Shown here: positions 20,235 through 31,924 of the stretch, in pieces
Layout: every line of letters starts with the position of its first letter
Numbering within the stretch: position 1 is the stretch's first letter
DNA from: Lineolata rhizophorae
Lineage: Eukaryota > Ascomycota > Dothideomycetes > Lineolatales > Lineolataceae
Length of the DNA: 64,000 bases
Assembly (NCBI GenBank): GCA_010093515.1
Contig: MU001693.1
Location: 331,170 to 395,169, forward strand
Reading direction: 5' to 3'
Translations under genes and position numbers: made by a program
Notes under the pieces: generated by a model
What the model was told of the DNA's origin: nothing
The model's input: the letters and a program-made list of their open reading frames with translations, nothing else
The model's database searches: none

Positions 20235-23200
20235 GGATTTGGAGCAAGGCAGATCTACTATGCTTCCTATGAGTTGAATACCAATCTGATATCAGAAGAA
20301 ACCGCTCACTCACATGCTTCAGGAAGAATAATTCGACGTCCGTAAACAACTTGGAAAGAACTGACAGCAATCGGATGTCCATTGGATAGTTAGTTTCTTC
20401 TACAGCGAACTGTAGTTGTGGTCTTCGAATACATTGATTGTCCTGCCTATACCGGCACAACTGACTTATTCAAATCCTGTGCCGGCGACAACCTACAACG
20501 ACAAAATACACTGCCCACAGCAACTGAAAAAAGTGCGAACACATGGTCATATCTTCCTCCGACTTCAAGCATTTGTAAAGGACACATTTCCACGCCGTAC
20601 AAATAGTACTGCTGCTTGCCGTGCCACTACCGAACGGGATAGGAGAGTTCCGGAGGCGTTGAGCGCGGCGAAGTTGACTAGTCTTGTGAAAATGAGCTTT
20701 GCCACAATCAAAGGCACACCATCCCGGTATGGAGCGGCTCGGGCAGCTCGTACTATATACAGATATATACTCTAATAGGATTTAGGATATTCGGCGAGAA
20801 AATTATCACTAGTATCTCTTGTAGACTTCTATCTCTTGCTTAAGTCTTTTTGCGAGTTCGCGACTTGATTACAATTCGTCGACTGACGTTAGACTGAAAA
20901 TAGACATATCAACACGGCAAAATATGGATGCATGGAATGACATCAGGAGCATGTAGGACCTTTGAAAGAAGGAAGGCTTTCCTACGTCCCGTTCGATGAG
21001 GCTAGGAGATGGCAACAGATAAAAACCCGACCGGCCCTAGGCCTAGCTGTAAGCGTCTATGCCTTGAGTTTGAGGCAGCGTCTATTCTTTTAGTTTAGTT
21101 TATTTAACGTGAAACAACAGGTGCAGGTATATCGGCGGCCTCCAAGGGGTTCCTCCCGTGGGGTTGAAAAAGCACGCATTGACATTAGTCAATGCACAAA
21201 TGCAGCGCTAGCACTGTGGCACAGGTTGTCCCCTCCTCAGAACGCGGTCACTCGCCTCAACGGCACAGTCAAACAACCGATAACTCTTGCTTGCACTTGT
21301 ACATGCCGGGGACCAATCCGCTGCATGACTCTGCTGTTGAAAGGATGTTTCCCCGAACTGTCACGCAAATGAACATGTAAGATTTTCTCTGGCAGTAAAC
21401 ATCCTAAGGACTTGCCAAATAAGCTGAATCACTAGAGTCTCGACATGTTATGACGCAATCGAGCTCTATATTCGACTAAGGTGACGGTAGATAGACTATT
21501 CCATTACTATCACCGGGTGTTAATTAACAAAGCTGCAGACTGGGGCCTACTAGCCAGGCAAATGACAACATGCCATGACACAAAACCTCTCATCTTCCTA
21601 AAGCTCTTGTGATCAAAAGAGTTAGCCCCAGAATCGACGCCCCTTTGAAGCCATTTAGTTTGTGAGGCTGTCCCACCAAGCGTGAATATGAGGAGGCTGA
21701 GTTTAAAAAGCAAAATGACTGCAAATCTTAAGAGGCGACCGGTACCAGGCTACCGAGCTACTAGCCCGACTTCGGAAACATGCAAGGTAGAAGATGTGCC
21801 AAAACACTGAGCCCCATGACCAGGCTGAGGGGTTAGCTCTTTGCCGCATTAGCTAGGTCCAGCCGGGAGCTCTGTCCGTTGGCCGAAGCTTGCAGTGATG
21901 ACGTTTTGTCTCTAAATTTTCGGGGTCACGTGCCTCTCCCACTTCAACCCTGAACCGTCCCTCGTCCGCAGACATTTTTCATCTCATCACTACGTATTGA
22001 CTACGAAAAGGTTTTGAATGGGGAACTTCATAGATATGCTTCAAGACTGCCACGGAGTCTCTTGAGATTGAGTCGTATTCCTTATTAGTTTAGCTTCAAC
22101 TTAGAAGAAAATAATCCACGTGCAAAAATTGACCGCGCGCTCGCCGGGGTTAATAACTTCATACTCTTTGTGCAACCACGGGTTCATCGGTCTATAACCT
22201 CTCTGTTAAGAAGACCAATATCGGTGTGTACTTCCTGTTGGTGCGTCGTGACTTGGTTCGCCCGCAGGGCGAACGTCGGAAAAGGCATCCAGTTGCCTTC
22301 ATCCAGAGGCTCAATTGTGGCACATTCCCGCCTGGCTGGCCACCAATCGGCTATCATAGGTCTTTTTCCCTTTTGCCTTTGCGGCTATGAATCATTTCAA
22401 GCTTATCTATATCACTTGAAACCCCGGCTACATAAGGCTTTTATGACGTCGACTGCATGCCAAGCACACTACACACTGCTCTTAAGGCTCCTCACGCAAG
22501 ACTAACGGCGTAGGCCTATGACTTCGAAAGAGAGCGTATTTAGTTAGTGTCTGTGCGGTGAAGTCTTCCGCACTACAATCAAACGCAGGCTAGATGCTTT
22601 CCATGCATGGAAGCATCCTCAGAATGTGCGGTAGCGCTTTTTGTCCAATAAAATGGCCGAGCTACGCCACCGTCCCGGGGTCGGTCAATTCACATGCGGT
22701 CCCTGGATGTGGCTGCCACGCGAGTGATGTCCAGCCCTAATTTGGGGTTGCCAACGACAAACGATCTGTAAAGTACCGGCTGTGGCTAAGCCACAGCCCT
22801 TCCTCTCTAGAAAAGATTTGACCGCCTGGAGACGCCCCTCTCATCGTCATGTGAACGAAGTTCCTCTCAGAGGCCAATTTCTGATCTTATTACAGTCACA
22901 GGGCCCTGACTAGTCATTGTACTCCTTACTGCTTATAGAAATTCGAGGCGCCCAAGAGTATTCCTCAATCTGGGACCCTTTGGCATTCTAAGAGAAATCA
23001 CTACCATCCTAAAGTGACCTTAACTATAGCACCTTTCCACTTCCACCGGTGCCAACCGGTGACCGCTATTCTGAATGGAGGCTTATGTGCTATTCAGCGA
23101 CTGGGCTTCTCCCAAGAAGAGGACAGGTCAGACGAGATTATATCCAGGGCGATACTAATATGATGAAGTCAACACCCAGTTGTAGCATCTTCAAGCCCAG

Positions 23201-23805
23201 GGCGTCCAGTGTCAATCATTCCTGGCAGAGTACTGGGCACAAAAGAGCCTTCCCTTCGTACTCTCCAGTCCTCTGTTTTTCACCGGAATAGGCAGGGCAA
23301 CGGCATCGATAACACTCTCGCCCGAGTTAGGGACCGTAGGGCAATGCTCGCCCGAAGGAGGGAGTCATGTTGTTGAGAATGGGGCGCATTTCATTGCTTG
23401 ATATGCTTCTAATGGTTCGAAGCCTATCTATTTCGATTCTCAGTAACCAACAGTATAAATTCCGCTACCATTTTCTTAGTTGAAGGTCTGTCTTCCGCAC
23501 CAACGCTTCTCATCCTCTTCAACAAAGAATATTCAGAACTTCCTCTCACAGTCTTGGCCTTTCCACTGCGTTCCTTTGAAGAGACTGCCTCCTAAGAGTC
23601 CAACCGTGTGTGCTTAAAGGAAAGCAATATACACTATCCATATTTGTACGTTCCCCCTTAGGGCAGCTGTAAGTCGTCATCTGACGGCGGCTTTCATCGC
23701 CAGCGACTGGGTCGTGTGAGAGATAATTCCGGACACTTGGTCGAGCTCTACATAGTGCACTTAAACTGATTTGTCCCTTAAGACTCTGGATTACCACAAA
23801 TCAGC
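20235..23805. other. intergenic, no gene supported
   Basis: Moderate to low GC with frequent stops in all frames. Short open frames (for example 22170-22505 plus) show no family signal. A perfect palindrome lies at 22778-22798. The missing 5' exon of the membrane protein at 19146-20234 should lie near 20275-20460. Confidence 0.4.
22778..22798. repeat. perfect palindrome, 10-bp arms
   Basis: GGCTGTGGCT (22778-22787) and AGCCACAGCC (22789-22798) are exact reverse complements around one central base. No terminator-like T run follows. It is isolated in a gene-free region. Confidence 0.6.
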
Positions 23806-24360
23806 ATGGCTGTCAATGATTGCTGGTTTTGCTGCCAGTGTCGCGCCACAAACCTCAACGCTAACGCTCCTGAGCATTGCCCTGTATGTTCACATTCGAG
23901 ATGTGGCTGTTGCTCAACAGAGCCACCAGATTTCATAAGTAGCAGACGTGAGTTCAACTGGCATTCTTCACTTTCCGGCATCACTATTTCCATCATGGCT
24001 AGTCCCGTTTCAAACTGATTGCTCATTTTCATCTCAGTTCAAACAACAGTCGACCCTCATTCGGTTGTTAACGGCCAGGAAATTGGCTACTCTCGCATGT
24101 CGAGTCAATACTCCGATGCACATTTCGAGAATGGCCAGCACACTCATGGAAGCTTCCAAGGACTGGCTAACGCAACGCAGCCACTGGTCTGTTCGTCCTC
24201 TGATAGAACTCCGACTCCCCCACCCCAGCCACCTAGGGTATGCTGGAAATGCTGCAATTGTCAAGAAGAAGACAATGTTCAAGGACTCGATCAGTGTTGC
24301 GTTAGTTGTGGAGAGGAATGGTGCCCAAATTGCGACCCTCCCCCACCGGATGGAAATTAA
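23806..24360 (+). CDS. small double zinc-knuckle-like protein
   Basis: Two exons, 23806-23947 and 24038-24360, encode 154 residues. The intron has donor GTGAGT and acceptor TCTCAG. Exon 1 begins MAVNDCWFCCQCRATN and continues EHCPVCSHSRCGCC, with Cys at 6, 9, 10, 12, 25, 28, 33, 35 and 36. This is the pattern of a small zinc ribbon related in spacing to RanBP2-type or fungal C-x2-C fingers. The C-terminus repeats the theme: VCWKCCNCQEED, DQCCVSCGEEWCPNCD. The middle is polar and Gln/Ser/Asn-rich. Similar two-knuckle small proteins are common in Pezizomycotina and have no known function. The role here is unknown, and metal binding is inferred from the Cys spacing. Confidence 0.7.
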
Positions 24361-25385
24361 GCATTCTCAACGATAGAGAACATGGTGTCGATCTAGGTTT
24401 CCGTAGCGGGCGATTTTCATCCGTTGGTCACTTCTGTTGGCAGCTTGGTCGAAATCCATGAGCTCAAGAGTGCAAATGGACAACGTCAAAAGTACCTGAC
24501 GGCATACCATCCGAATTTGCATGTAACCCCGATCACGTCACGCCTCTTTCAGCCTCTTGTTACATTTTATCGTTCATTATTGAAGTGTTTTAGTCTCCAT
24601 TCTTTTTTTTCTAAGCTAGAATTACCTTCGTTGTTCATCTTGACTGCTATCACTTTTTCACTATCCTAGCTCCTTCTGCTCGTCATTTTTAGTTGATTCA
24701 CCTGCGGTATCAATTCAGGATACCTGTGTGCGAGGGTTGGATTTTAACCTGGCAAGGACTTATTTAAGACTGCTTATGGTTCTCCTTGTAACGGCCGTTT
24801 CATTCGCTCGGTCTTGGTTTCCTTGTTTCCTATATTATTCATATTTCGTTTAATACAATCAAGTCTTTCAGTGATCAGAAGGATGCAGCACTCACCTAGT
24901 TCACAAGTATGGTTAAGCAACACCGCATTGAAATACCGGAAGTTTCAATGGAAATTTTATTAAGCGATTTTACATTATGGCGCGATATCCGAACTCCCGA
25001 ACGGGAAGATGTACGTCACGTCCTGCTAAGGTTATGGTAAGTTTCGGCTCTTGACGGAACTAAATAGTAGATCTAGGACTGTTAACATTGTTCGGGCATT
25101 CTTTATCGTAATTGATCCGTTCTGGTACTTTCGAAATGCTGGGAACAGTTCGGCGAATTCAACGATCAAACATAGGTCAGACATAAAGATCTACTAACAT
25201 GACCAAACAAGCATTGTCTACTGGTGTCCACTATTGAAAACGTAACTAACAAAAAATTATGCAACATCTTCAGTCTATACGCAGATCACCGGTAACTCCG
25301 GCTCGACAAGTAAGCCTAGATAAAAATCCATGAACTAAATGTGGCATAAGACACCGTTCCTCTAATCCAGCCCCACCCAAAGCTT
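24361..25385. other. intergenic between convergent genes
   Basis: Region between the 3' ends of the zinc-knuckle gene (plus) and the FucP-like transporter gene (minus). It is AT-leaning, without a supported ORF. Confidence 0.45.
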
Positions 25386-27031
25386 TTACGACTTAACAAC
25401 CTCCACCATATTAGCCTCAACATCCTTCTCACCCACACACGCCACGCTCCCGACGCGGGAATCCGGATCCACGCGGCCCGGCTCGGTCCCGACCTCGGAG
25501 TCGCGATAGGCGTCGAGCTCCCTGCCCTTGCACAAGTTCAAGTAGATAGGGAAGGTCCAGGCGACGACGAAGAAGGCGAGCGGGACGACCATGGCCTTGC
25601 GCGTGCCGGTGACGTCGGCGACGTTGCCGAGCACGGCCGGCACGACGGCGCCGCCGCACACCGACGAGACGAGGAACGACGCGCCGCGCTTGGTGTGGCG
25701 GCCGAGGCCGCGCAGCGAGAGCGTGAAGATGGTCGGGAAGATGCACGACTCGAAGAAGAGGACGAGCATGAGCATGGAGAGGCCGCCCCAGTTGGCGCGG
25801 ATGCCGTTGCCGGTGTCCAGTCCGGCCGCCAGCGAGATGAAAAGGATGATGGCCGTCTGGAAGGTGAGCAGGATCCAACGCGGCTTGGTGTAGTACATGA
25901 GGCCGGCGGCGACGAAGCGGCCGAGGGCGAAGAGGCTCTGTGCCACGGCGTAGAAGTTGGCGCCCTGAATGTGCGACTCCGTCTCGCCGAGGTCGGGCCG
26001 CGCGTGGATGTAGTAGTTGATGAAGAAGCCGGCGATGCCGACCTGAGCGCCGACGTAGCAGAACTGCGCCACCACGCCCCAGAATAGCGTGTACTGCTTG
26101 CGCAGAGGCTTGTCCTTGTAGCCGGTCGTCGAAGTCGTCATCTCGGCCTGGTCCGCCATGTCTGCGTCGGTGATCTCGGGGATGGGCGCGAAATAGAAGA
26201 CGATGGCGAGCAGGAACACAAAGGCAGCGATGCCAAGGTAGACGAATTGCACGGCCGCGAGGTCTTTGCCGTCGGTGCCGACATTCTTGAAAATTACCTG
26301 TGAGGCAAGAACAGGAGCAACGACCGAGCCGACGGCTTGGAACGATTGAGAAAGCTCGAGACGGAACTCGGACCACTTCGGGGGACCGCAGACGGCAATG
26401 TACGGGTTCGCGGAGGTTTCAAGTGTAGATAATCCACAGCCGACAATGAACATGCTTCCACAAAAGCCGGGGAAGGATCGCTTCACAGCGGATGGCCAGA
26501 ACATGAGAGCTCCGATGCAATAGATAACCAAGCCGAGCTATGACAGGTTAGCTTTTGGCCCATTTCCTTAGATGAGTGCATCGGACTACTGACCATGAAC
26601 GTATAGCGATAGCCAAACTTGCGCACAAACCAACCGGCAAAGGTCAGTGGAGCAACGAAGTACGCCCTATGATGTCTTGTTAGGTCTATGTGCCTAAATA
26701 CTCGGAAAGACCAGACAACTTACCCAAAGTAAGCACCCTGAAGGCCAGATGACTCTCCCTGGGTGATTTCGAGCGCAACTTGAAACCTCGAATTGAGCAC
26801 ATCGAGCAAGCCGTACGCAAATCCCCATAGGAAGAACAGGATCGTTACCAGCGTTACGGGCACGATGGATTGCCTAGTGGTAAGTTGGGATGCCCCAGTG
26901 ACTTGTTTGTCACTGACGCTTTTCCGGCGGACTTTCATGTCCATGGCGTCGACAGCGGAGGGTCGTCGGCCCTGTTGAGCATGAATCTCGTCGAGATTCG
27001 GCTCTTGCCAGCCAAAGAGCTTGAAGCCCAT
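25386..27031 (-). CDS. FucP-like MFS sugar transporter
   Basis: Major facilitator of the fucose/glucose/galactose:H+ symporter (FHS) family, expected at the plasma membrane. Three exons on the minus strand (27031-26724, 26666-26594, 26537-25386) give 510 residues, close to fungal relatives. Family marks: the first membrane segment with ILFFLWGFAYGLLDVLNSRFQ, the exon 1/2 junction AYFGAYFVAP, the loop RKFGYRYTFM, and TLETSANPYIAVCGP, the helix-4 signature of FucP-type carriers (the bacterial enzyme has a similar ANPY/F segment). ASFLVSSVCGGAVVPAVLG lies in the C-terminal half. Twelve hydrophobic segments can be traced. The C-terminal tail is polar and cytosolic. Introns are 57 and 56 nt. The exact sugar is not determined by the sequence. 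Confidence 0.85.
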
Positions 27032-29728
27032 GGTTGAAATATTGGAAAGCTAGGCGACAAGAGAGAAGAAATGGATTGAGGAAATGGTTCGAGTGATGGA
27101 AGCTCGAGGGTCTGAAGATCCATCTGCAGGGAGAAATCGAGATGATACTTATACTCATACTGTCCCCTACAAGTGTTGCACGAGCTAACCTCATCGGCGG
27201 CATCTTCTGTGTTGAACTTTGATGATACCAAAGAGAGCACCATGCTACCAGTGCTTGACCACGAGTGCTAGTGGTAGTAGTACGCTTGCGCAGAGCTACC
27301 ACGCACCCTCACCAATCAGCGACCCGACTCATTGCCCCCAGATCAACCTGCGGCGTATCATGGCCGCTCTTCATTCGCTGCTTCTCGGGACACTTCGAGC
27401 TACCCCAGGTAGGTGGCTGGTGGTCTCAGCCGGCCCCTAACCTGTCACGAACCCCGCTTCCCCCGCGATGCAGTAGCGCCGGGCCGGGGAGGCCTCGGGC
27501 CTTAGCCGCGGTGGCTGCTCACGCGAATTGGCTGACCAAATCTCCGTCGGAGCCGAATATCTGCCAATCACGGTCTCACTCTATTGCGGTGGCGATCTTC
27601 TCCTCGATGCGCACATTGGTGTTTTGGGTGCGGCTTTTACTGGCTAGTAAGAAAAGCTTCTGCATAACCCGGGTAAAGCATGCCATTGTCCCTCTGCAAA
27701 TACTCGCCTCGGCCACGGTGGCGTCCTCAACATTCTCGCGCTTGCAAGCGATTCTCCCAGAGCAGGTGTTGACTCTCAACGCGTCGTCGGTTGATTGTAG
27801 TCTGCAGCTCCACAAGTAGCCTCACATTTTAGCCCTCACAGAGTAAGCAATCGCATACCATGGTAATAGCAGTCTCATGCTTTCGCTCAAGAGATTACGG
27901 TCGTCCAGGAACAAAATCCGAAGAGCGCCGTCGACGAATGCTCGTCGTCGTGTGGACGTATTCTCTCGCTGAAAGGTTGAGGCTGACGGCCAGCCCTATG
28001 CGGGCCCGCATCATCTCGCCGCTCGCATCTCGCCGCTCAGCAAGCGTATCATCTCGCGGTATCTGGCCGGCCGCAATCGGACCACGATCCTGGCGCCAGC
28101 AGCCCATCGCATCCCAGGCTCGTCTGTGGATGCGAGGTGACGAGAGAGAGACGAGCAGCACCCTCGCGAGCGCCCCCGTCGGCCGCTACATAGCGATACG
28201 CACAGACCAGATCTCTCCCGGTTGCCAGCGCCATTAGCGTGTTCTAGCGCGCTTCTAGAACAATTGTCGCGGTGCAAAGCGTTGAGCGCCGCTTATCAAG
28301 GGTTGAGGACGTTCGTGATTGGCTCGGTGTCGGCACCCTCGGCGGACCAGCCGCGGCAGGGCTCGCAGGCAGGCGCGCTAGCTCGAGAACGGCAAGTCGA
28401 GATTCGCCGAGATGCGGCCTCTTCGTCATCGTGTAGCCGCGAGTACGTCGTATGCAAGGAACGAGGTTGCGCGGGCGCTGGGCGTCGTGTGGATCGAGGG
28501 AGGTGGTAGCGAGCTGCATGGTAAGCGGCTTTTCGATGTCAGCACTTGGCGGAGGGAGATATACTTGGTATCGTGGAGGACGAGATGAATTTGAAGGAGA
28601 GACTTCGGGCACGCTGGAAAGCAAAGTGTAATGCGTTTGTTCACAAGTCATAATCAAAGAAGGATAGACGCCCAGGATCCCTAAGAGGTAGACCCCTGCT
28701 AAAACGACAACCTGTCGTATAGAAATATCCTTTGAAAATGACTGAAGCATGTATTGGAGTCACAAGGACTTCCGACGTGTTATATCAGACGCCCGAAGGC
28801 ACAGTGTAATACATAGCACATTTCTCGCACGTACTACGTAGACCCTTGCAGAAGGAACCAAATGTTTCGCCTACTTTGTAGATATACGTGTCTCCACGGT
28901 GCTACCACGCACATCATAATATCCATTGGCACACATAATTCGTGGTCTCGGGCCTCGGACCTCAAAAAGCTGTTCTATTCTAGTGGACTAGACGACTCGT
29001 ATCCCAGGACACAACATCACAAATGCTCATCACCACTCCCCTTTCACCTTCTCCCTCAGCCCATCTAAGCATCGCAATATACGCGCCCACCGCCTCACCT
29101 CTCTCGCCTTCACGCGAACCCACAGAGGAACCCAAAGTAGGCGGGCGAGGGATGTCGCAGAACCAAAAAAGCCAAAGCATCAAAACACCAAAAGTAGGAG
29201 GTATATAAGTATAAACAATCGCATATCATGCACGGAAGACCAACAAAGGCTGCTTTTAAGCGCCCTCCAGAGAAATGAAGAAAAAGAAAATCAGCCCAAA
29301 ATAAAGGGCCAAAGTAGTTCCCCAAGGACAAACCCGCAAATCGATAGTATAAGAGCGCGACCTTGTTGGGAAGGAGGCATTAACGAAGACCCAATCCATA
29401 GACCAGCCCGCAAACAAGAGCAATGAATAAGCCTTAGGAGAGAGGGAAAAAAAGAAGGGGGGATTAATGACCCCAGCAGAGGTACGTAGGCGGCTGGGCA
29501 TGCCGAACCCAAGGAGAGGATACACCTCACCGACAATAACTCCCGCCCTTCGAGCAGAACTACAAACCTACATCATGTTTGTTCTACCCTGCCAATCAAT
29601 CTCACTGGTATCGTGAGAGAAAAATAAAAAGAGAAAACAAAAGGCAAGAACTGAGAAAAATGAAAACTCGACCGCCAAAACCGCTCCTCTCGGACATCTG
29701 TCCACCGAAACAACCAATCTACTATTCC
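27032..29728. other. intergenic, no gene supported
   Basis: Includes the 5' flank of the transporter gene (27032-27300) and the 3' flank of the ceramide synthase gene (29100-29728, A-rich with GAGAAAA tracts). Overlapping frames near 27265-27819 and 27860-28750 are open on both strands and show no domain. Confidence 0.4.
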
Positions 29729-31924
29729 TTAGGACGGCTTATCGCATCCAATCCTGCCCAACAACTCCTTCCGGTCCCCATGCCCCGGGATCGAAATCCC
29801 ACTCGCCCTACTCGCCGCCCCCGCCCTTTTATACCCCCTCGCGCTGCCACTTGCGCTCGCCACCGCCTGCACGCCCACTCCAGTCCCGCTCCCGCTCCCG
29901 CTCCCGCTCCCCGCCCTCCTCCCGCTCGCCCTACCCTTCCCCCTCCCCTTCCCCGCGCCCCTCGCCCTCGCCCTCGCTCTCTCCGCCCTCCCGTTCCAGT
30001 CCAACGCCTCCGCACCCACAACCTCCTCCTCCCTAATCACGGCCGCCGCGCCTTCCAACCCCTGCCCCACCGCGTCTTCCTCTAGCTCCAGCTCCAGCTC
30101 CTCGTCCTCCTTATCTTCAACGTCGCTCCTGCTGTCGTCGGCCCCCTGCCCCTTAAGCACCGTCCAGGCCACCCGTATAATCATGCCGAACCACACGAGC
30201 GTTATGCCCTGTAGCGCCAGCAGCAGCGCCAGAAACGCCGTTTGGATGCGCACGTTGAAGCACACGGGCCCGGTCGGGTCGCGGAACGGTTGCAACATGT
30301 GGCGGAGGACGGCGGTGCCGCCCGTGGCCAGGAGGTTCTGGTAGTCGTCGATGGCGCCGGCGCCGGCGCCGGCGCCGGTTCCGGCGGCGAAAGAAGAGAT
30401 GGTGTCGTCATGGGATTGGTGAGCGTGGTGCGGGTGCTGATGTTGGCTGTGATCGTTGGCGAAGAAAGACGAAGAGGGTGATGAGGATGACGCGTTGGGC
30501 GGCGAGAAGCGCGCCCCTGTGCCCGAATCGTAACACCCGTAGGGGACCGTGGGCGGGAGGTCGGCATAGACGGACCAGCAGACGAGCGGGTAGATGATGT
30601 GGCGGGTGACGAACCACGCGACGATGAAGACGCCGAAGGCCACGTCGCAGGCCCTTTGGAACTTGAGATATTTGAGGAGTTTGGCGGCCTTTGTTGCAGG
30701 GGGTTGTGTGAGCGTTGTCAGTCTCCCAGAAACAAAAGTTTGTACGGTCGCCATGTTACAAGTCGCGTGCCTGCGACAAAATAGGGCCGGCAACCTGGGG
30801 TGATCGGATCATCCAACACTTGAACTCACCGGAAGCAATATGTCGACGAAGTCCATGATGCAGAGGATGACGTTGCCAACCTTGGTCTGGTAGTACCCGT
30901 AGCTGGTGAACATGAGGGTGCAGGTGATGATGTGGTGGATAAACATCTGGCTGTAGTCCTTGCGGCGCTCCTCGATGTTGACGACGAGTATCTGCTGCAG
31001 CCAAAAGGCGAACTGGACGAGGTAGTACCACTTGCGCAGGCCGTCGATGCTTCGCGTCGGGAAGTCGGTCCACATCTCGCGCAGGTTCAGCCAGTACTTG
31101 GAGTAGTACATGATGTACTGCGGTCGAGTAAGCCCAAGCTTGAATGCCAATTGCTTGCCTTTTCATGACAGCGCTGGAGAGCCTCGCGACTCTTTGTAGT
31201 CTCGACACAGATGAACGAGGTCCGGCGCAGAGTTATTGCACGTACCATTCCAAGTGACCAAAAGCAAGAGTAGTATATAAGCAGCCAAGCTTGCTCCGCG
31301 AAGCGTAAGCGCTCCTTCTTCCCGGCGACGCCTCCAAGACGCGCGCACGGCATCAGCACATAGTCCATGATGGTGGCGCGCAAGCCCGTGAAGGCGACGA
31401 CCCAGAAGGCGACAAAGTACATGTCGTCCCAGCCCTGGCTATACAATCCCGTGTCCGGGTCGCGATAAGACAGGTCGAAGTACTTGCGGGTGCGTCGGCG
31501 GGCGCGAGGGAAGCAGATGTGTGCGAGCGCGAGAAGCAGCATCAGGTTAATGGAGATGCCTGCGAAGGTTCGTGAGGAAGCAATAGTTAGCCGCACATAA
31601 ACGTCTTGTTAGAGTCCCGCGTAGTGGGAGTCCCAATTGAAGCTCGCCGAAAGACGTACCGATCTGATGGTTCACGGTCCAGGCGCAGAGAGTCGCCGTC
31701 AGGCTCTCGTCCTTTCGCCGGCGCTTGCGCGTCTTCTTAAGCTTGCGCTCCGCGTCGTCCTCGGCGTGCGCCGCGTGGTATAGGGGGACGTCGTCCACGC
31801 CGTCGTCGACGGCTAGTAGCTTCTTCGAGCTGCCACCGGTCTCGACGGGCCAATTGGGGGCGGCCGAGGAAGGCGATGGCGCTGAGCGTTGCTGGTCCGC
31901 CATGCTGGGAGTCGGGTTTTCCAT
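29729..31924 (-). CDS. lag1: ceramide synthase (sphingosine N-acyltransferase), Lag1/Lac1 type
   Basis: Catalyses N-acylation of sphingoid bases with fatty acyl-CoA in the ER membrane. Four minus-strand exons (31924-31660, 31559-31246, 31117-30830, 30688-29729) encode 608 residues. The start is ATG 31924 in ACCATGG context. Residues 1-88 are polar, with a basic stretch KKTRKRRRK before the first membrane helix. The TLC/Lag1 core covers about residues 90-330: QGWDDMYFVAFWVV, GMYIMYYSKYWLNLREMWTDF, and the catalytic pair in MFIHHIIT (His 254-255), then ILCIMDFVDILLP and FVTRHIIYPLVCWSV. It is unusually long for the family (about 400-480 residues) because of two low-complexity inserts: a Ser/His/Ala-rich loop (about 370-415, with an AGAGAGA hexanucleotide repeat) and an acidic, then Arg/Gly/Ser-rich C-terminal tail with GSGSGSGSGTG. 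Introns are 100, 128 and 141 nt. Confidence 0.9.
30350..30380. repeat. hexanucleotide CGGCGC repeat inside ceramide synthase
   Basis: Four to five copies of GGCGCC/CGGCGC encode alternating Ala-Gly in the luminal or cytosolic loop of the ceramide synthase. A second hexanucleotide tract (CCCGCT, about 29888-29915) encodes alternating Gly-Ser near the C-terminus. Both keep frame and could vary in copy number between strains. Confidence 0.75.

Noticed and set aside
22170-22505. 111-codon plus-strand frame
   Set aside because: Composition not protein-like, poor start context, no family match and no splice continuation.
29851-30036. Pro/Ser/Arg plus-strand frame opposite the ceramide synthase tail
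   Set aside because: Mirror of the Gly/Ser/Arg hexanucleotide repeat tract.
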